Program-made: the position numbers and the translations under genes
Assembly: GCF_026151205.1 (NCBI RefSeq)
Contig: NC_087079.1
Span: 1,700,028-1,764,027 of the forward strand
Direction of reading: 5' to 3'
Length of the DNA: 64,000 bases
DNA from: Bolinopsis microptera
Lineage: Eukaryota > Ctenophora > Tentaculata > Lobata > Bolinopsidae
Shown: in pieces, positions 1 to 10,789 of the stretch
Position numbering within the stretch: the first letter of the stretch is position 1
Layout: every line of letters begins with the position of its first letter
The notes under the pieces: generated by a model
Told to the model about the DNA's origin: nothing
What the model saw: only the letters and a program-made list of their open reading frames with translations
Databases searched by the model: none

Positions 1-1
1 A

Positions 2-160
2 TTTTTAGAAGAACAGGAGAGTAAAAACTCAACGGTTGCCATCGTGTCTTCCGAGACTAGTGATAAAGGCGCAGATCAGCTGGATACTGGAGAACAGAAC
101 CATCAATTAATGATCAAGAGAAACAGGAACCAGAACTTAACCACGATATGGGTTGAGTAA
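2..160 (+). CDS. Possible C-terminal end of an unrecognised ORF (5' edge)
   Basis: The frame starting at base 2 is open from the window edge to TAA at 158-160, giving 52 polar residues rich in Glu, Ser and Asn. No motif is recognisable. It could be the last exon of a gene or a retroelement ORF tail lying left of the window. A 52-codon open run at a window edge can occur by chance, so this is weak. Confidence 0.2.
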   Translation, partial: FLEEQESKNSTVAIVSSETSDKGADQLDTGEQNHQLMIKRNRNQNLTTIWVE

Positions 161-2559
161 CAGAGCAAGTTTGCGACCTCCGGACTATTACAGTGATAAG
201 TGATAACCATGTCATCTACAATTAGACGGGTGACTGATTAACAATCACAAGCAATATTTCAGTAATGCCAGATAATCAAAAATGGGATTGGATGTTACTT
301 AGGCCCAACCGAGCACAGTTCATCTATCAATTATAGTTGGCATAGTTCTAGCCACACTGCTAGATTACATCAGTATGAGTCAGGATGTTTATAGTATTTG
401 TCTTTGCGAGGGGTGTCCAGGGTGGGGGGTCGTGAACTTGATTCTGACAGCAGCAGACCAACAAACTATGAAAAATCTGATATAAAGCTGATAAACTCAA
501 GCAGGACTGGTACTGTCTTATTGGAAAGTCTTTGTGGCCGTGTAAACTGACTTGTTCTGATATTTGGACCTATGTGGGTATGGTGGTATCATTTCGAACC
601 CGTTATATGTGCATAATAGGACCTCATAATAAAATTAAACCCTACAATTTTATTTCATTATTGCTAATTGCTTTGGTTGTACATTCCGCAGCTCTCTTAT
701 CTCTATTGATAAAACGGTATTACTGTGCTAACCTTGTGTACAACGTGTGTAACTGTACAAGAAGTGTACAATGTCAGGCGATAACTCTAATGAACTGGCT
801 ATTGGGAACCTGCTTCTCCGTACAGGAAGTAACGAAATTGTGAAACGTGTCATTTCATTTTTTGACCACTCTGCAAAGAGTTTAGCAAATGTCAAGTCAA
901 TATCTGCTTTTAATCTTGATATGTTGTGTGAGGGCCGCCTTTTATGCCTTGGGCTATCGGTTAGAGAAATACTATGATGGTCATTCACATTGATTGGGAT
1001 ATCTAGTTTGCTTAAAAACATTATCTAAGAGCTAATTAGACGTTGATTATAAAATAAAGAAAGGGTACATAACCTGATGTGAAGTTGAGTCGATGAGAAG
1101 GGAGAGGTCAGGATTGGATCATGATGAATCAGCACCAAGACGGTTAAAAGGTTCCAGCTAGGGATTGGCTGAGTTACCAAAACTGTAACGAGGAAGCGTT
1201 ACAATAATCTTAAATTAAGTTGCACTATAATATTAGTAATGAAATATTTATAATAAGTAAATGAAAATGTTCATTAACTCCATGACTTTTTAATAAAGTT
1301 ATCATCCTAGAATGTCATGACCATAATCAATCACGAGTTACAATGTATAACTTAGCTTTGTTGAGTGTTCAATCTTCAAATTTTCAACCGCTATAGAGTC
1401 CTCATGTTATAGGAGGGCACCGCTCTAGAGTCCTCATGTTATGGGATCTATAAGGGAGGGCCGCTCTACAGTCCTACTTCCGACCTTCACCGGCCTACAG
1501 TCCACCGCTCAACAGTCCACCGCTCAATAGTCCTACATGACAGCCGTTCTACGGCCATGGTGAGGTGAATAATCTCCTCTCAAACTAAAATTGTCCGGGA
1601 GGCTACCGAATCAAAAATCTCTTATCCCGTGGAGCTCAGGAATTCATTGATCCCAGACTTCCGAAGCCTTATAATTGTGTTGAAATCTTTTAGTGGATTT
1701 GTGCTCGGAAATGGCAACAGGGGCTCGCCCTGTTGTCCAGGAAATTTCTTTATAAAATCTTTTTAATCAAAATTTCTGTCAACGTGTTTTGTCGGTCAGT
1801 TTTACATTTCTAAGAGGGCTGTTAGCGTATCTGATTGGTTAGGATAAATTAGTATCGGGCTCGAGTCGGCTTCCCTAATACCGCTCGTAATTGGGGCTTG
1901 CACTGGGGATGATTTAAGAAGCTTCATGGCACTCCGCTGGACTGGTGCAATATGTAATATCATAGCGTACCGTGCGGGGTTGCCAAAACATTAATTGTAT
2001 GAGAGTGGGGCTTAAATGTAACTTTAAGTTCCATCTGGATTATTGTGGCTTAATACTATAAAGTGACGTGATTTAATATAGATTTTCACTTGGCATAGCC
2101 GGGCCTGGGATACTTACATGTTGGAACCGTGTGCATAGTTTTTGAACATTGATTGAGCTGACTCAGACGGGAACAAACTGTATACAAAGGACAGTCTTAT
2201 CAACAGAATTTAATTTGAGCTCCGTGCGTTGCTGCCATCAGAATGCTTGGAATGTAACGAAACGTACATTCCAAGCCGATCAGAAATCTGTTTTTCACTG
2301 TCATATGTGTTTTCGGGGATCACACAACTGTTCTGCTGTTACGAGTTTCCACGATGTTTTGACTAGTGCTACTGTTCTTTCTAGTTATGTTTGGTTGAGT
2401 AAACCATGCAAGGAATCAAGTATTCCTATTAAACCACGGAAATCGAAGGGCCGGCATGATAGTACTGTGAACAAATCAGATCCCGAATCTCAGCAACCCA
2501 AGGAGGACTTGGTTGCGTCACAGATGTCCTCATCCGAGGAAATCACGGACCACTCCACT
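161..2559. other. No recognisable gene
   Basis: Short ORFs at 532-1021 overlap each other on both strands and show no family signal. The ORF from 2149 runs openly into the LINE remnant at about 2560, but its first ~135 residues match nothing I know. Around 1690-1920 there are retroelement-like GC-rich stretches, such as GGGGCTTGCACTGGGGAT near 1884, which loosely resemble primer-binding-site sequence. I could not find paired LTRs. Confidence 0.5.
1385..1535. repeat. Degenerate short tandem repeat (CCGCTCTAGAGTCC type)
   Basis: Variants of CCGCT..A.AGTCC recur about six times: CTATAGAGTCCTCATGTTAT, CTCTAGAGTCCTCATGTTAT, CTCTACAGTCCTAC, GCCTACAGTCCACC, CTCAACAGTCCACC and CTCAATAGTCCTAC. Spacing is irregular (about 15-55 bp), so this is an old, decayed array. 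Confidence 0.5.
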
Positions 2560-3245
2560 TTTCAATCCTGGACCCCACACGTCAACAGGATAGCTGAACG
2601 TGCAGGAAATGTTGCTTCTTGGGTGCTAAGTGCGTTAAAAACGAGAGAAAAAGCCACCATGATGACTTTATACAAGTCTCTCGTTAGAAGTCATTTAGAG
2701 TATTGCTGTCCTCTGTAGAATTGCTCTAAGACCAAGGAAATCCAACAGCTAGAAGGGATTCATATGGCACCCAGCACCTCAACTACTGGCAGAGATTAAA
2801 GGCCCTAGATCTGATGTCATTGCAAAGAAGAAGAGAACGGTATTTAATCATCAACATGTGGAAAGTTCTGCATTGCAAGTGCCCTAATGATATTGGTATC
2901 CAGTTCTCGGTCACTCTCAGACATGGTCAAAAAGCAGTTGTGCCCAGTGTAGCTAAGTCCAGCAGTCAACGTAATCAAGCACTACATGACAACTTTGCAG
3001 TCACTGGACCTCGATTATGGAATGTAATCCCAACACATATGCACACCATCGAGGATCCTATGGAATTCAAAGCAACTTTAACGAACTTTCCCAACTTTGT
3101 CAAATCATTTCCGGACGAGCCTCCAGCTCCAGGATACTTACTGGATTGGAGTGGTGAACAAAACAGTTTCTATACTGTCCGGGGGGTCGACTTTTTCGAT
3201 GGCCCGATAGACGATTCTATGAAGCCCAACAAAGTAACAAAGTAA
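2560..3245 (+). pseudogene. Degraded C-terminal part of a CR1/Daphne-like LINE reverse transcriptase
   Basis: The translation carries the typical end of a jockey/CR1-superfamily ORF2. It has a block like WTPHVNRIAERAGNV, then TLYKSLVRSHLEYC, then the Arg-rich RRRERY..INMWK block, and finally a GPRLWNVIP motif. The copy is dead: an in-frame TAG lies at 2716-2718, and a small deletion near 2775 shifts the frame before the 2814-3245 part. The fingers and palm with the FADD box are absent, so it is 5' truncated, as LINE insertions usually are. The upstream open frame (2149-2559) has no RT similarity and is probably flanking DNA. Clade assignment is by eye only. Confidence 0.7.
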
Positions 3246-5426
3246 GTACAAATTCGATATATTTAAAATTAATTCTCACCTCTTATTCAAAGATCAACAG
3301 ATGTATCGATCAATATCGGCATATCCCAAGATATGATTTTTTCTCTGTTCGTCAACTGCAAAGTGGGCGTAATGTGTTAAGGGTTACAAGAATTTTTATT
3401 ATAACTAATTATTGTAATCATGGTATTCACCAGGCAAACCATGTACAGTAACACCACGATTTACTGCACAGTTTGCTGTTTGAGGGAAAGACAACTTGTG
3501 CGAATAATCGTCGTGTATGATAAATCAGGGTTTTGATGTGGTTCACAAGCACTCAGCTCAAGTTGGGGGTAATTAGGGAAGCAGTGAGATATTACGAGAA
3601 TATTAGAATAAGTCTACAACTCACCTTCGGGTTTCATGCTTTGAACATGTACAAATAGGTTCCAAGAGAGGTATTATACGTGTCGACCGTCATGGAGCTT
3701 CAGCAGAAAATATAAGGTCGAACAACAATCCAGCATTATTTTTGACTGCAAGACATCTAATATAGATACTGGTTTTTTCGTTTGAAAATTCAATTGATTA
3801 GTATATATAAATCAAGCGTTACATTTCAGCCATGCAAAATTAAAATGACATATTTTGATATACTAATTGATGAATGGTGCTGTAATACTAATATAAGTTG
3901 CTTATAATTGTGTGGCCGGATGACAACTAATTAAAAAAGAAAAATAAACTTATTATATACTAATTAACGTTGGGGCCGTCTACCAAATTAGAATGAGAAA
4001 CAATAACAAGAAATGAAACATATCAAAGAAAATCATAATTATTTTGTTCATTACAATTCTGTCCCAACGAGCTGAGAACAAGAAAAAAGTTAAAAATTAG
4101 TAGAAATTAAAATAACAATTATCCTTCGTACCGTGGACGGTAGTTGTTTCAAATATGAAGAAGGCAAAATCTCAAGAACCGACAAAGTTATTAATATTAA
4201 TACAATAGTCACGTTAACAGTTTTGACCGACACTCTATAATAAATAAATAATGATGTTTTTGTGGCAAAGAAAAGAAACGCCACGCAGGGATTTACAAAG
4301 TAATCGTGTGTTAAACGCTATTATAATGTGACTAATATTTGACAGTTTAAGCCAAAACGAGGATGAGAATGCCAGATTGAAGAAGGGCCGAAGTTGCAGA
4401 ATTTATTAAAATTAAATGAAATGATGATGAGGGTCACGAATCACGACGCAAACAACAAGCAATGACAAGGCAGACGGGCATAAATGTTAACTTTATATAG
4501 CAATCTGACGTTCATTACGTAATATACTCTGCAAGCATTTTAAAATATATTGTATATCGATATGTCTCCAAATAATTTAATATTTAAAACGCTTAGCAAC
4601 CCTCCGCAAATATTTCGTATAATAAGCAACACACAGATACTCACTACAAATACGGACGGCGCGGCGCTTTATTATGGAGGGAGAATTTTTTTCTCCCTCT
4701 GGTTTGTTATTGTTTGCAAATTGACTATGACCCCCTTTATCGTTCTGACGATACAGGGGGAGCCGCGCACTTCGTGCGCGGCGGGTCATACAACGTATGA
4801 CAAAGTCGGATATAGTACTCAGTACTGAGTTCAAACAGTCCCCGAAACGAAAAAGCAGACATTTGATTTTTGTTTCGGCGACTGAATCGTTGATGGGCCG
4901 GCAAATATTTGTTGTCGAGAAGTGTTGAATACTCATATTAACATGATTATTGATTTAATTTAGGAATTGTATATAAATATCTTTGACCAAGTTTAATAGT
5001 TAATGAGAATGCACCCCAGCACTGGGCGCGCGCGGCGGCTTTGATGTTAGCGGCTACAATGTACAAGCTTGAAGCTAGGCAGCTGCAGAAAAAATGCCGC
5101 GCACGTTCAGCGTAGGGCTTTTCGTTTTTGATTTTACAAATGACAAAGCAACTTTTAATGATTATTAATGGAATTATCGGATATTTATAATTTCAATATG
5201 TATTGATTCTTCTGTGGAAAATAAAAGTTGTATTTTACTACTTAAATTGTATTTTACTACTTAAAACAGATAAAAAATAAAATAGGAGAATGTTCAATGA
5301 TTTATACTTCGCTCCTACTAAATCACTCGCCCAAATTTTAAAAAAATTCTTGTGAAAAGGCCCTTTGGGTATAAAATTGATCTAAATCGGTGTATTTTTG
5401 GACGCTATACACAAAAAGGCACATAC

Positions 5427-5523
5427 TTGGAGGACTTCGCGCGCCGCTTCGACGCGCCGCGCAAACTACTTGCATTCTTGCTTCGCAGAGCAACGATCTG
5501 GAATGATTGACACCTTCAATCAA
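5427..5523 (+). repeat. Dispersed GC-rich repeat, copy 1 (family R1)
   Basis: This block starts TTGGAGGACTTCGC and ends with GATTGACACCTTCAATCA. It shares most of its length with 55402-55513, including GCTTCGACGCGCCGCGCAAA and GCTTCGCAGAGCAACGATCT. The two copies lie 50 kb apart in the same orientation. They are GC-rich islands in AT-rich DNA. Confidence 0.75.
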
Positions 5524-5988
5524 AGTACATACCAACATTTAATGTTTTACACACTTAACATATCAATTTTTAACTGTCTAAAATTTTTTAACTGCATCTG
5601 AAAAGAAATAAAATTAATTTTATTGTTTATAAAAACATTAAATTTTTTAATGTACTAAAATGTGAAACAAAAAATAAATTTACATTTTTATTAAATTCGA
5701 TCCATAGCGAGCTCAAACTGAATCAGTAATTTTATTGTTTATACTCACTTAAAATATTGTTTAAAATAAAACCTTATACCTTTTTATAGCAAAAATATTT
5801 TACCTATTATGTAACAGGCATATGGGTATTGATTGCAGCCGCGCGCTTTTGAAAGTGTGCGGGCTTTGGTAAGGGGGACAAAAAGGAAATAGCAAAAGTT
5901 GTTTATTTATTCACAATAAAATTGAAAATCGTTTGTAGCGCGATCAGCGATGCACTGTTGGGACAGTCGCGCCGCGAATCAAATATTA

Positions 5989-6078
5989 CCTGGTATGGGG
6001 ACCCAGGCTATTATGTTCATAAACATATAAAAAATAAAGATTCGGCGGAATGACAGGCTGAGCGCCGCTCAGTAAATC
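5989..6078 (+). repeat. Dispersed repeat with ATTCGGCGGAATGACAGGC core, copy 1 (family R2)
   Basis: A copy of a repeat whose core reads ATTCGGCGGAATGACAGGC then TGAGCGC. The upstream part GTTCATAAACATA and an ACCTGG/GGGACC-type left end are also shared. Other copies are at 56847-56934 (inverted), 57292-57338 (partial), 57527-57594 and 57708-57836. Confidence 0.75.
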
Positions 6079-6730
6079 AATTAATATAATTTTTCTCGTA
6101 ACCACACTTCAGTAAATCGGCAAAATGCTGCACGCCGAGCTGCGAAGGATTGACATCGTGAATCAGAAAAATCATACACTCCCTTTTTGATTGACATACG
6201 TTGCATGCCACTTTTCGCGCGCGATGAATAAACTCGAAGCTATGCTTCGTATCTCGGCCATCTGAGAAGCTACAATTCTAATTTGTTCAGGACAGACGGG
6301 GGACGAACGTAATTCGAATGGCCAAGCACGATACAATAAAATTTAGCTCGATCCGACTATCCAAACTATCAAATGAATACAAAAATTAACCTTCATTTGA
6401 AGAAAATGAACTCTAATATTTTCCGATTTGACAAATTTCTCGAACCAGTGGTGCCGGTGGTAAGTCGTACCAGAAAGAATCATTTCGATTGGTCACTCAG
6501 AGACTAATTAAGGCCAACGTATGTCCAGTGACGTTTGGCCCACCCTGTATCTTTATCATCTACGTGCAACTGATGCTAGAAACAATTATAAAATAGTTTA
6601 TAAGGTTTTCGAAAAAAAAATTTGGTTACCTCGAGGAATTGTCTTCACACAACAAGCAAACTTTGTTAGACCTCGGCATTCCCGGTGAATAGATGCAAAC
6701 AGTATAAATTCAAATTGGGATGATTTGATT

Positions 6731-6805
6731 GACGATGTCAATCCTTCGCATCTCGCCGAGAAGCATTATTTGATGCGCGCGCGACCCAGTAGTGCATCGC
6801 GCTAC
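6731..6805 (+). repeat. Dispersed repeat with GATGCGCGCGCGACCC core (family R3)
   Basis: Includes CAATCCTTCGCATCTCGCCG, GAGAAGCATTATTTGATGCG and AGTAGTGCATCGCGCTACAA. The second half is identical to the arms of the perfect inverted repeat at 57918-58103. A diverged partial copy lies at 5931-5987. Confidence 0.75.
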
Positions 6806-7412
6806 AATGGGATGATATAATCGGAAAACGAACAGAATATGTATGACAGAAAATGAAGACAATTTTAAGATAAGTGGCATGCATCGTAGTGATTCACTCC
6901 CGGCGCGAGAAAAAAGCGCCAGGACAACAAGACAATTTTTCGCGCGAACTTTAAAATTTACTGACGCCGCGCGTTAATTGGTTGACGCCGCGCAGAGATG
7001 GCCCTTCCTGGTGTATCCATATATATCTCTGATATTTGGGATACGTAACATGTATCAACTTTTTGATAGTATGTTTGAAGAATCAGACAAATGTTTAAAG
7101 AATCAGACAAATAAACAAAGTTACATTTTTATTTCTTATTATTGCAACACAAGTAATCTGAACTGCCTGTTTTACAAAATAACTGTATAACGAATGCTAT
7201 CCGTACAATATTTGTTTGAATTATTCATCTCGTCAAGGAGTTGCAATGGTACTTGGCACATACGTTAGTAGGTTATAATACAAACTTACAATGTTAGTTA
7301 TAGAATTTGTTTGTTTTTTAATGACGAAGGCTGTGAAATGTTCACAGTTCTGATAATGAGGAAATCAGAAAGAATATTTAAAACTGGTGATGATGTTTAT
7401 GTCATTATTCTT

Positions 7413-7443
7413 AATCTAATCTAATCTAATCTAATCTAATCTA
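7413..7443. repeat. (AATCT)n microsatellite
   Basis: Six tandem AATCT units. Such short pentamer or hexamer tails often mark LINE 3' ends, and the LINE in MED20 ends in a similar (AATTCT)n. It may therefore be the tail of an unrecognised LINE scrap just upstream. Confidence 0.85.
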
Positions 7444-7635
7444 TACTATCATCTTAACTTGATTTTGTGTGATAATCTGTAAAATCCTCTGGTGTTGAGA
7501 TTACTCCATCAGATCCCGAATTTGGGTCCACTACTGTTAAGGAGACCCGTATCCAGTAGGGACTGACAGCGGTAAGCTTCAGTTTCTGCTGGTAACCGAC
7601 TCGGCAACAGTAGTGGTACCTGTTTTTGGGTTGGA

Positions 7636-10448
7636 ATGCCGGACACTAGAAAAATGGACACTAGGTCCAGAGTAGTAAAGCGAATTGAAAATATAGCTGA
7701 TATCTGTGGATATTGTTCAAAGGAAGTCATGTACGACTGTATTTTATGTGAGGGGATGTGTGGTCGATGGTTCCATAGCGCTTGTAGTGGACTGTCGGAG
7801 TTGGAGTTTAAAGACCTATCGGAAAATGAAGATTCTGAGTGGTCATGTCAAAGATGTAGCAAAGAGAAGAAGAGCAACGAAGAGGAAGACGAAGACAATC
7901 CCATCACCGAAGCTATTCGAGTTCTGAGGAGACAGGTCGAAGAAAGGATACTGGTCGAAGAAAGTATACAACCATCTATTCCAACTCCAGCAACACCTAC
8001 TAGTAACATCGAAAACTGTCGTTGGGGTAATTCGTTGAAGGGAGATGATATAATAAAGGCTGTAAATGATGCCTATTCGGAGACAATCAAGTGGAAAATA
8101 AATCTCTTTAAAATTCCATCTGGGAAGTCGGGAAAACGTTTAATTGAAGAGATGTCAAAGATTGTAGGATACTACATCAATGGTACAGGAATGGAAGAAG
8201 TTGCTATAAAGTTGCTCATGGTTATGCCCCCACTTCTATTGCAAAAGCCATCAAAGAAATCTAAAACAAAGAAGCATGTTGAGTACTTGGAGAAGAGGCT
8301 GAAATGGTGGACAGATGGGGACCTACAATCACTTCTTAGGGAAGGAATAGAAATTCAGAAGAGACTCACTAAGGGAAAGAAGACAGAAGAGAACAAAGAA
8401 AAAGTATTTGTCAGACTAATGCTTCAAGGGAAAGTATCAAATGCTATGAGATGGATAGGATCTCAGGCAACATCAGTCTTAGATGTGACCCCCGACGTAA
8501 TGAAAACTCTTAAAGACAAACATCCACCTCCAACACCAGCGGGAAAGGGTTCCTTACTTCTTGGTGCGAAGCAAAATGTTGAGGATGTCATTTATGAAAA
8601 CATCGATGGAGATCTGATTGAGTTGTGTGCCAGGAAAATGAGTGGTTCTGCTGGACCATCGGGTCTCGATGCAGATGGCTGGAAGCGTATTCTTTGCTCA
8701 AAACAGTTCTCCTCAAAATCAAAACAGTTGGCAGAGAACATTGCAGCTATGGCCAGGAAACTGTGCACCAAACATGTTATCCCAGAGCATTTGGAAGCTT
8801 ACACAGCTTGCCGATTAATACCCCTTGATAAGAAACCTGGAGTGAGACCTGTGGGGATAGGGGAGGTGCTAAGACGCATTATTGGCAAAGCAATATCAAG
8901 AGTCCTTCAATCTGATATGGTTGGAGCAACGGCTCCCATCCAAGTATGCGCTGGGCTATCAGGTGGAGTAGAGGCTGCTGTTCATGGCCTAAGGAGAATA
9001 TTCAATGATGATGAAACTGAAGCAATTATCTTAGTAGATGCAGATAATGCATTCAACAGACTTAACCGAACCGCAGCCCTACACAACATACAATTTATCT
9101 GCCCAGAGATTGCTACTTACCTCATAAACACATACAGGAATCCAGCAAGACTCTTTATCTCCAACTCAGACAAGGAACTGCTAAGTGAAGAAGGGGTAAC
9201 CCAGGGAGATAATTGTGCAATGGGAAAATACTCTTGCTCCCTTATGCCTCTAGTTCAAACTGTTGCACAATCAACTTCTGATGCAAGCAAAGTGAAACAG
9301 GTATGGTATGCAGACGATGCAGCTGGAGGGGGAAAACTAGAAGAGGTTCTGAGATGGTGGGAAAAACTTAATGAAACCGGGCCACTGTTTGGCTATTATC
9401 CCAAGCCAGCCAAAACATGGCTCATTGTTAAACCACACTGTAAAGAAAAAGCAGAAAAAATGTTTCCAGATTTACAAATATCAGAGGTTGGACACAGATA
9501 TCTTGGATCATTCATTGGAACTGAGGAGGGGACAAAAACGTTTTTAGATAGTAAAGTTGATGAATGGATTAACGATATCGAAGATCTGGCAGATATTGCC
9601 AAGAGGGAACCTCAGGCAGCTTATTCTGCGTTCAACTATGGGCTATCTAAAAGATGGAATTATGTATGTCGAACAACACCTGGTATCAGTCAACACCTCA
9701 GGAGACTAGAATACAAAATTCAAGAATCCTTTATACCAGCAATATTGGACAGGTCGTTTGGAACCGACCAAACCAGTAGAAAACTCTTTGCATTACCAGT
9801 CAAAGAAGGGGGTCTTGGTATATACGATCTCAGTTTGATGTCTGATCTAGAGTACGAGTATTCCTGCAAAGTAACATTAGATCTTACAGAAGCAATATAC
9901 AACCAGCACCAAGATTTTTTTGATGATCAGGAAAAACTAGAAGAGATCAAGACTGAAATCCGAAAATCAAGGGAAGAGTTTTTCAAGGAGAGAAAAGAAG
10001 AGGTTACAAATGACCTGAATGAATCCCAGAAATTGCAATTAGATCTTACATCAGAGAAAGGGGCAAGTTCCTGGCTTTCGTCACTCCCGCTCAAATCATT
10101 CGGATTCTGTCTCAACAAGCAAGAATTCAATGATGCCCTAGCCCTAAGGTACAACTTTGGGATAAAAGATGCTGCAAGAAAATGTGTATGTGGAGGTGAC
10201 AACTCAATTAACCACTCATTAATATGCAAAAGGGGTGGATATGTATCTCTTCGCCACAACTCATTGAGGGATGTGATAGCAGAGCTATTAGAAACTGCTG
10301 GCTGTAAAGATGTTACCACTGAACCTCTCCTCATTCCTGTCAACGGGAGAGAACTTCCTGCAGGGGCCAACAAAGCAGATGGAGCTAGATTAGATGTTAG
10401 TGCTAGGAGTGTATGGAACCCATTGGAAAGGGCATTTTTAGATGTAAG
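7636..10448 (+). CDS. Retroelement ORF, 5' part: PHD finger + reverse transcriptase + start of C-terminal nuclease-like domain
   Basis: The ATG at 7636 opens 937 codons before the LTR-element insertion point. Residues ~23-75 form a C4HC3 PHD finger with the order CGYC, CILC.GMC, RWFHSAC and WSCQRC. Residues ~330-660 are a reverse transcriptase: a fingers block with RLIPLDKKPGVRPVGIG, palm motif A VDADNAFNRLNR, EEGVTQGDN (motif B) and WYADDAAGG (motif C with the catalytic DD). Residues ~850-935 carry a small Cys/His cluster (CVCGGDNSINHSLICKRGG) and then ADGARLDV...AFLDV, resembling a restriction-like endonuclease of early-branching non-LTR elements. The same architecture is abundant in cnidarian and sponge genomes. 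The reading frame resumes at 13652. The copy has no stop or frameshift other than the insertion, so it was probably intact when hit. Confidence 0.85.
10444..10448. repeat. Target-site duplication GTAAG, left copy
   Basis: GTAAG directly precedes the TG of the left LTR, and the same five bases follow the CA of the right LTR at 13647-13651. Five bp is the usual target duplication for copia-type integrases. Confidence 0.9.
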
Positions 10449-10701
10449 TGTTCTAACCAATCTTTCCCCTTTAGCAAGATCACCCTGAACTCTACTGTGG
10501 TGAGTAGAGTGTTACACTTTGTAACTGTGCTTAGCTTTTCCTAGTATAGTTTTCAGTTAATCTTTCTAGTAAGATAGGAACTGTTATTGATATTTCTAAT
10601 TGCATTTATTCCATAATGTATTGCATTACAAATTATATACGTTTTCAGATAGATTGATAACAACCATCGTGATTTCATTGCATACATCAGAGCAATAAAC
10701 A
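10449..10701 (+). repeat. Left LTR (253 bp)
   Basis: Starts TGTTCTAACC and ends CAATAAACA. The sequence reads identical to 13394-13646. A possible polyadenylation signal AATAAA lies at its end (10695-10700). Confidence 0.95.
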
Positions 10702-10702
10702 G

Positions 10703-10718
10703 TGGTAGCAGCAAGCGC
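10703..10718 (+). other. Primer-binding site (initiator-Met tRNA type)
   Basis: TGGTAGCAGCAAGCGC begins one base after the left LTR. It resembles the TGGTAnCAGAGC 3'-end complement of initiator methionine tRNA that copia elements use. The match decays after the first nine bases, so the priming tRNA is likely but not proven. Confidence 0.65.
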
Positions 10719-10789
10719 AAGCTCAAACTACAACGACGTCAACTAAAACTCAAACTACATCAACTACAACTACGTCAACTACTGTGAGG

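Larger units (their letters stand above)
3246..7407. other. Gene-free AT-rich stretch with GC-rich repeat islands
   Basis: I see no convincing coding region. It holds a perfect short hairpin at 4763-4781 (8-bp arms CCGCGCAC/GTGCGCGG around TTC). It also holds several GC-rich islands (5427-5523, 5931-6166, 6731-6805) that recur at 55-58 kb. The rest is AT-rich. Confidence 0.55.

Noticed and set aside
4577-4936. Overlapping ORFs on both strands around 4.55-4.94 kb
   Set aside because: No family features. They span a GC hairpin and AT-rich sequence and are likely chance.
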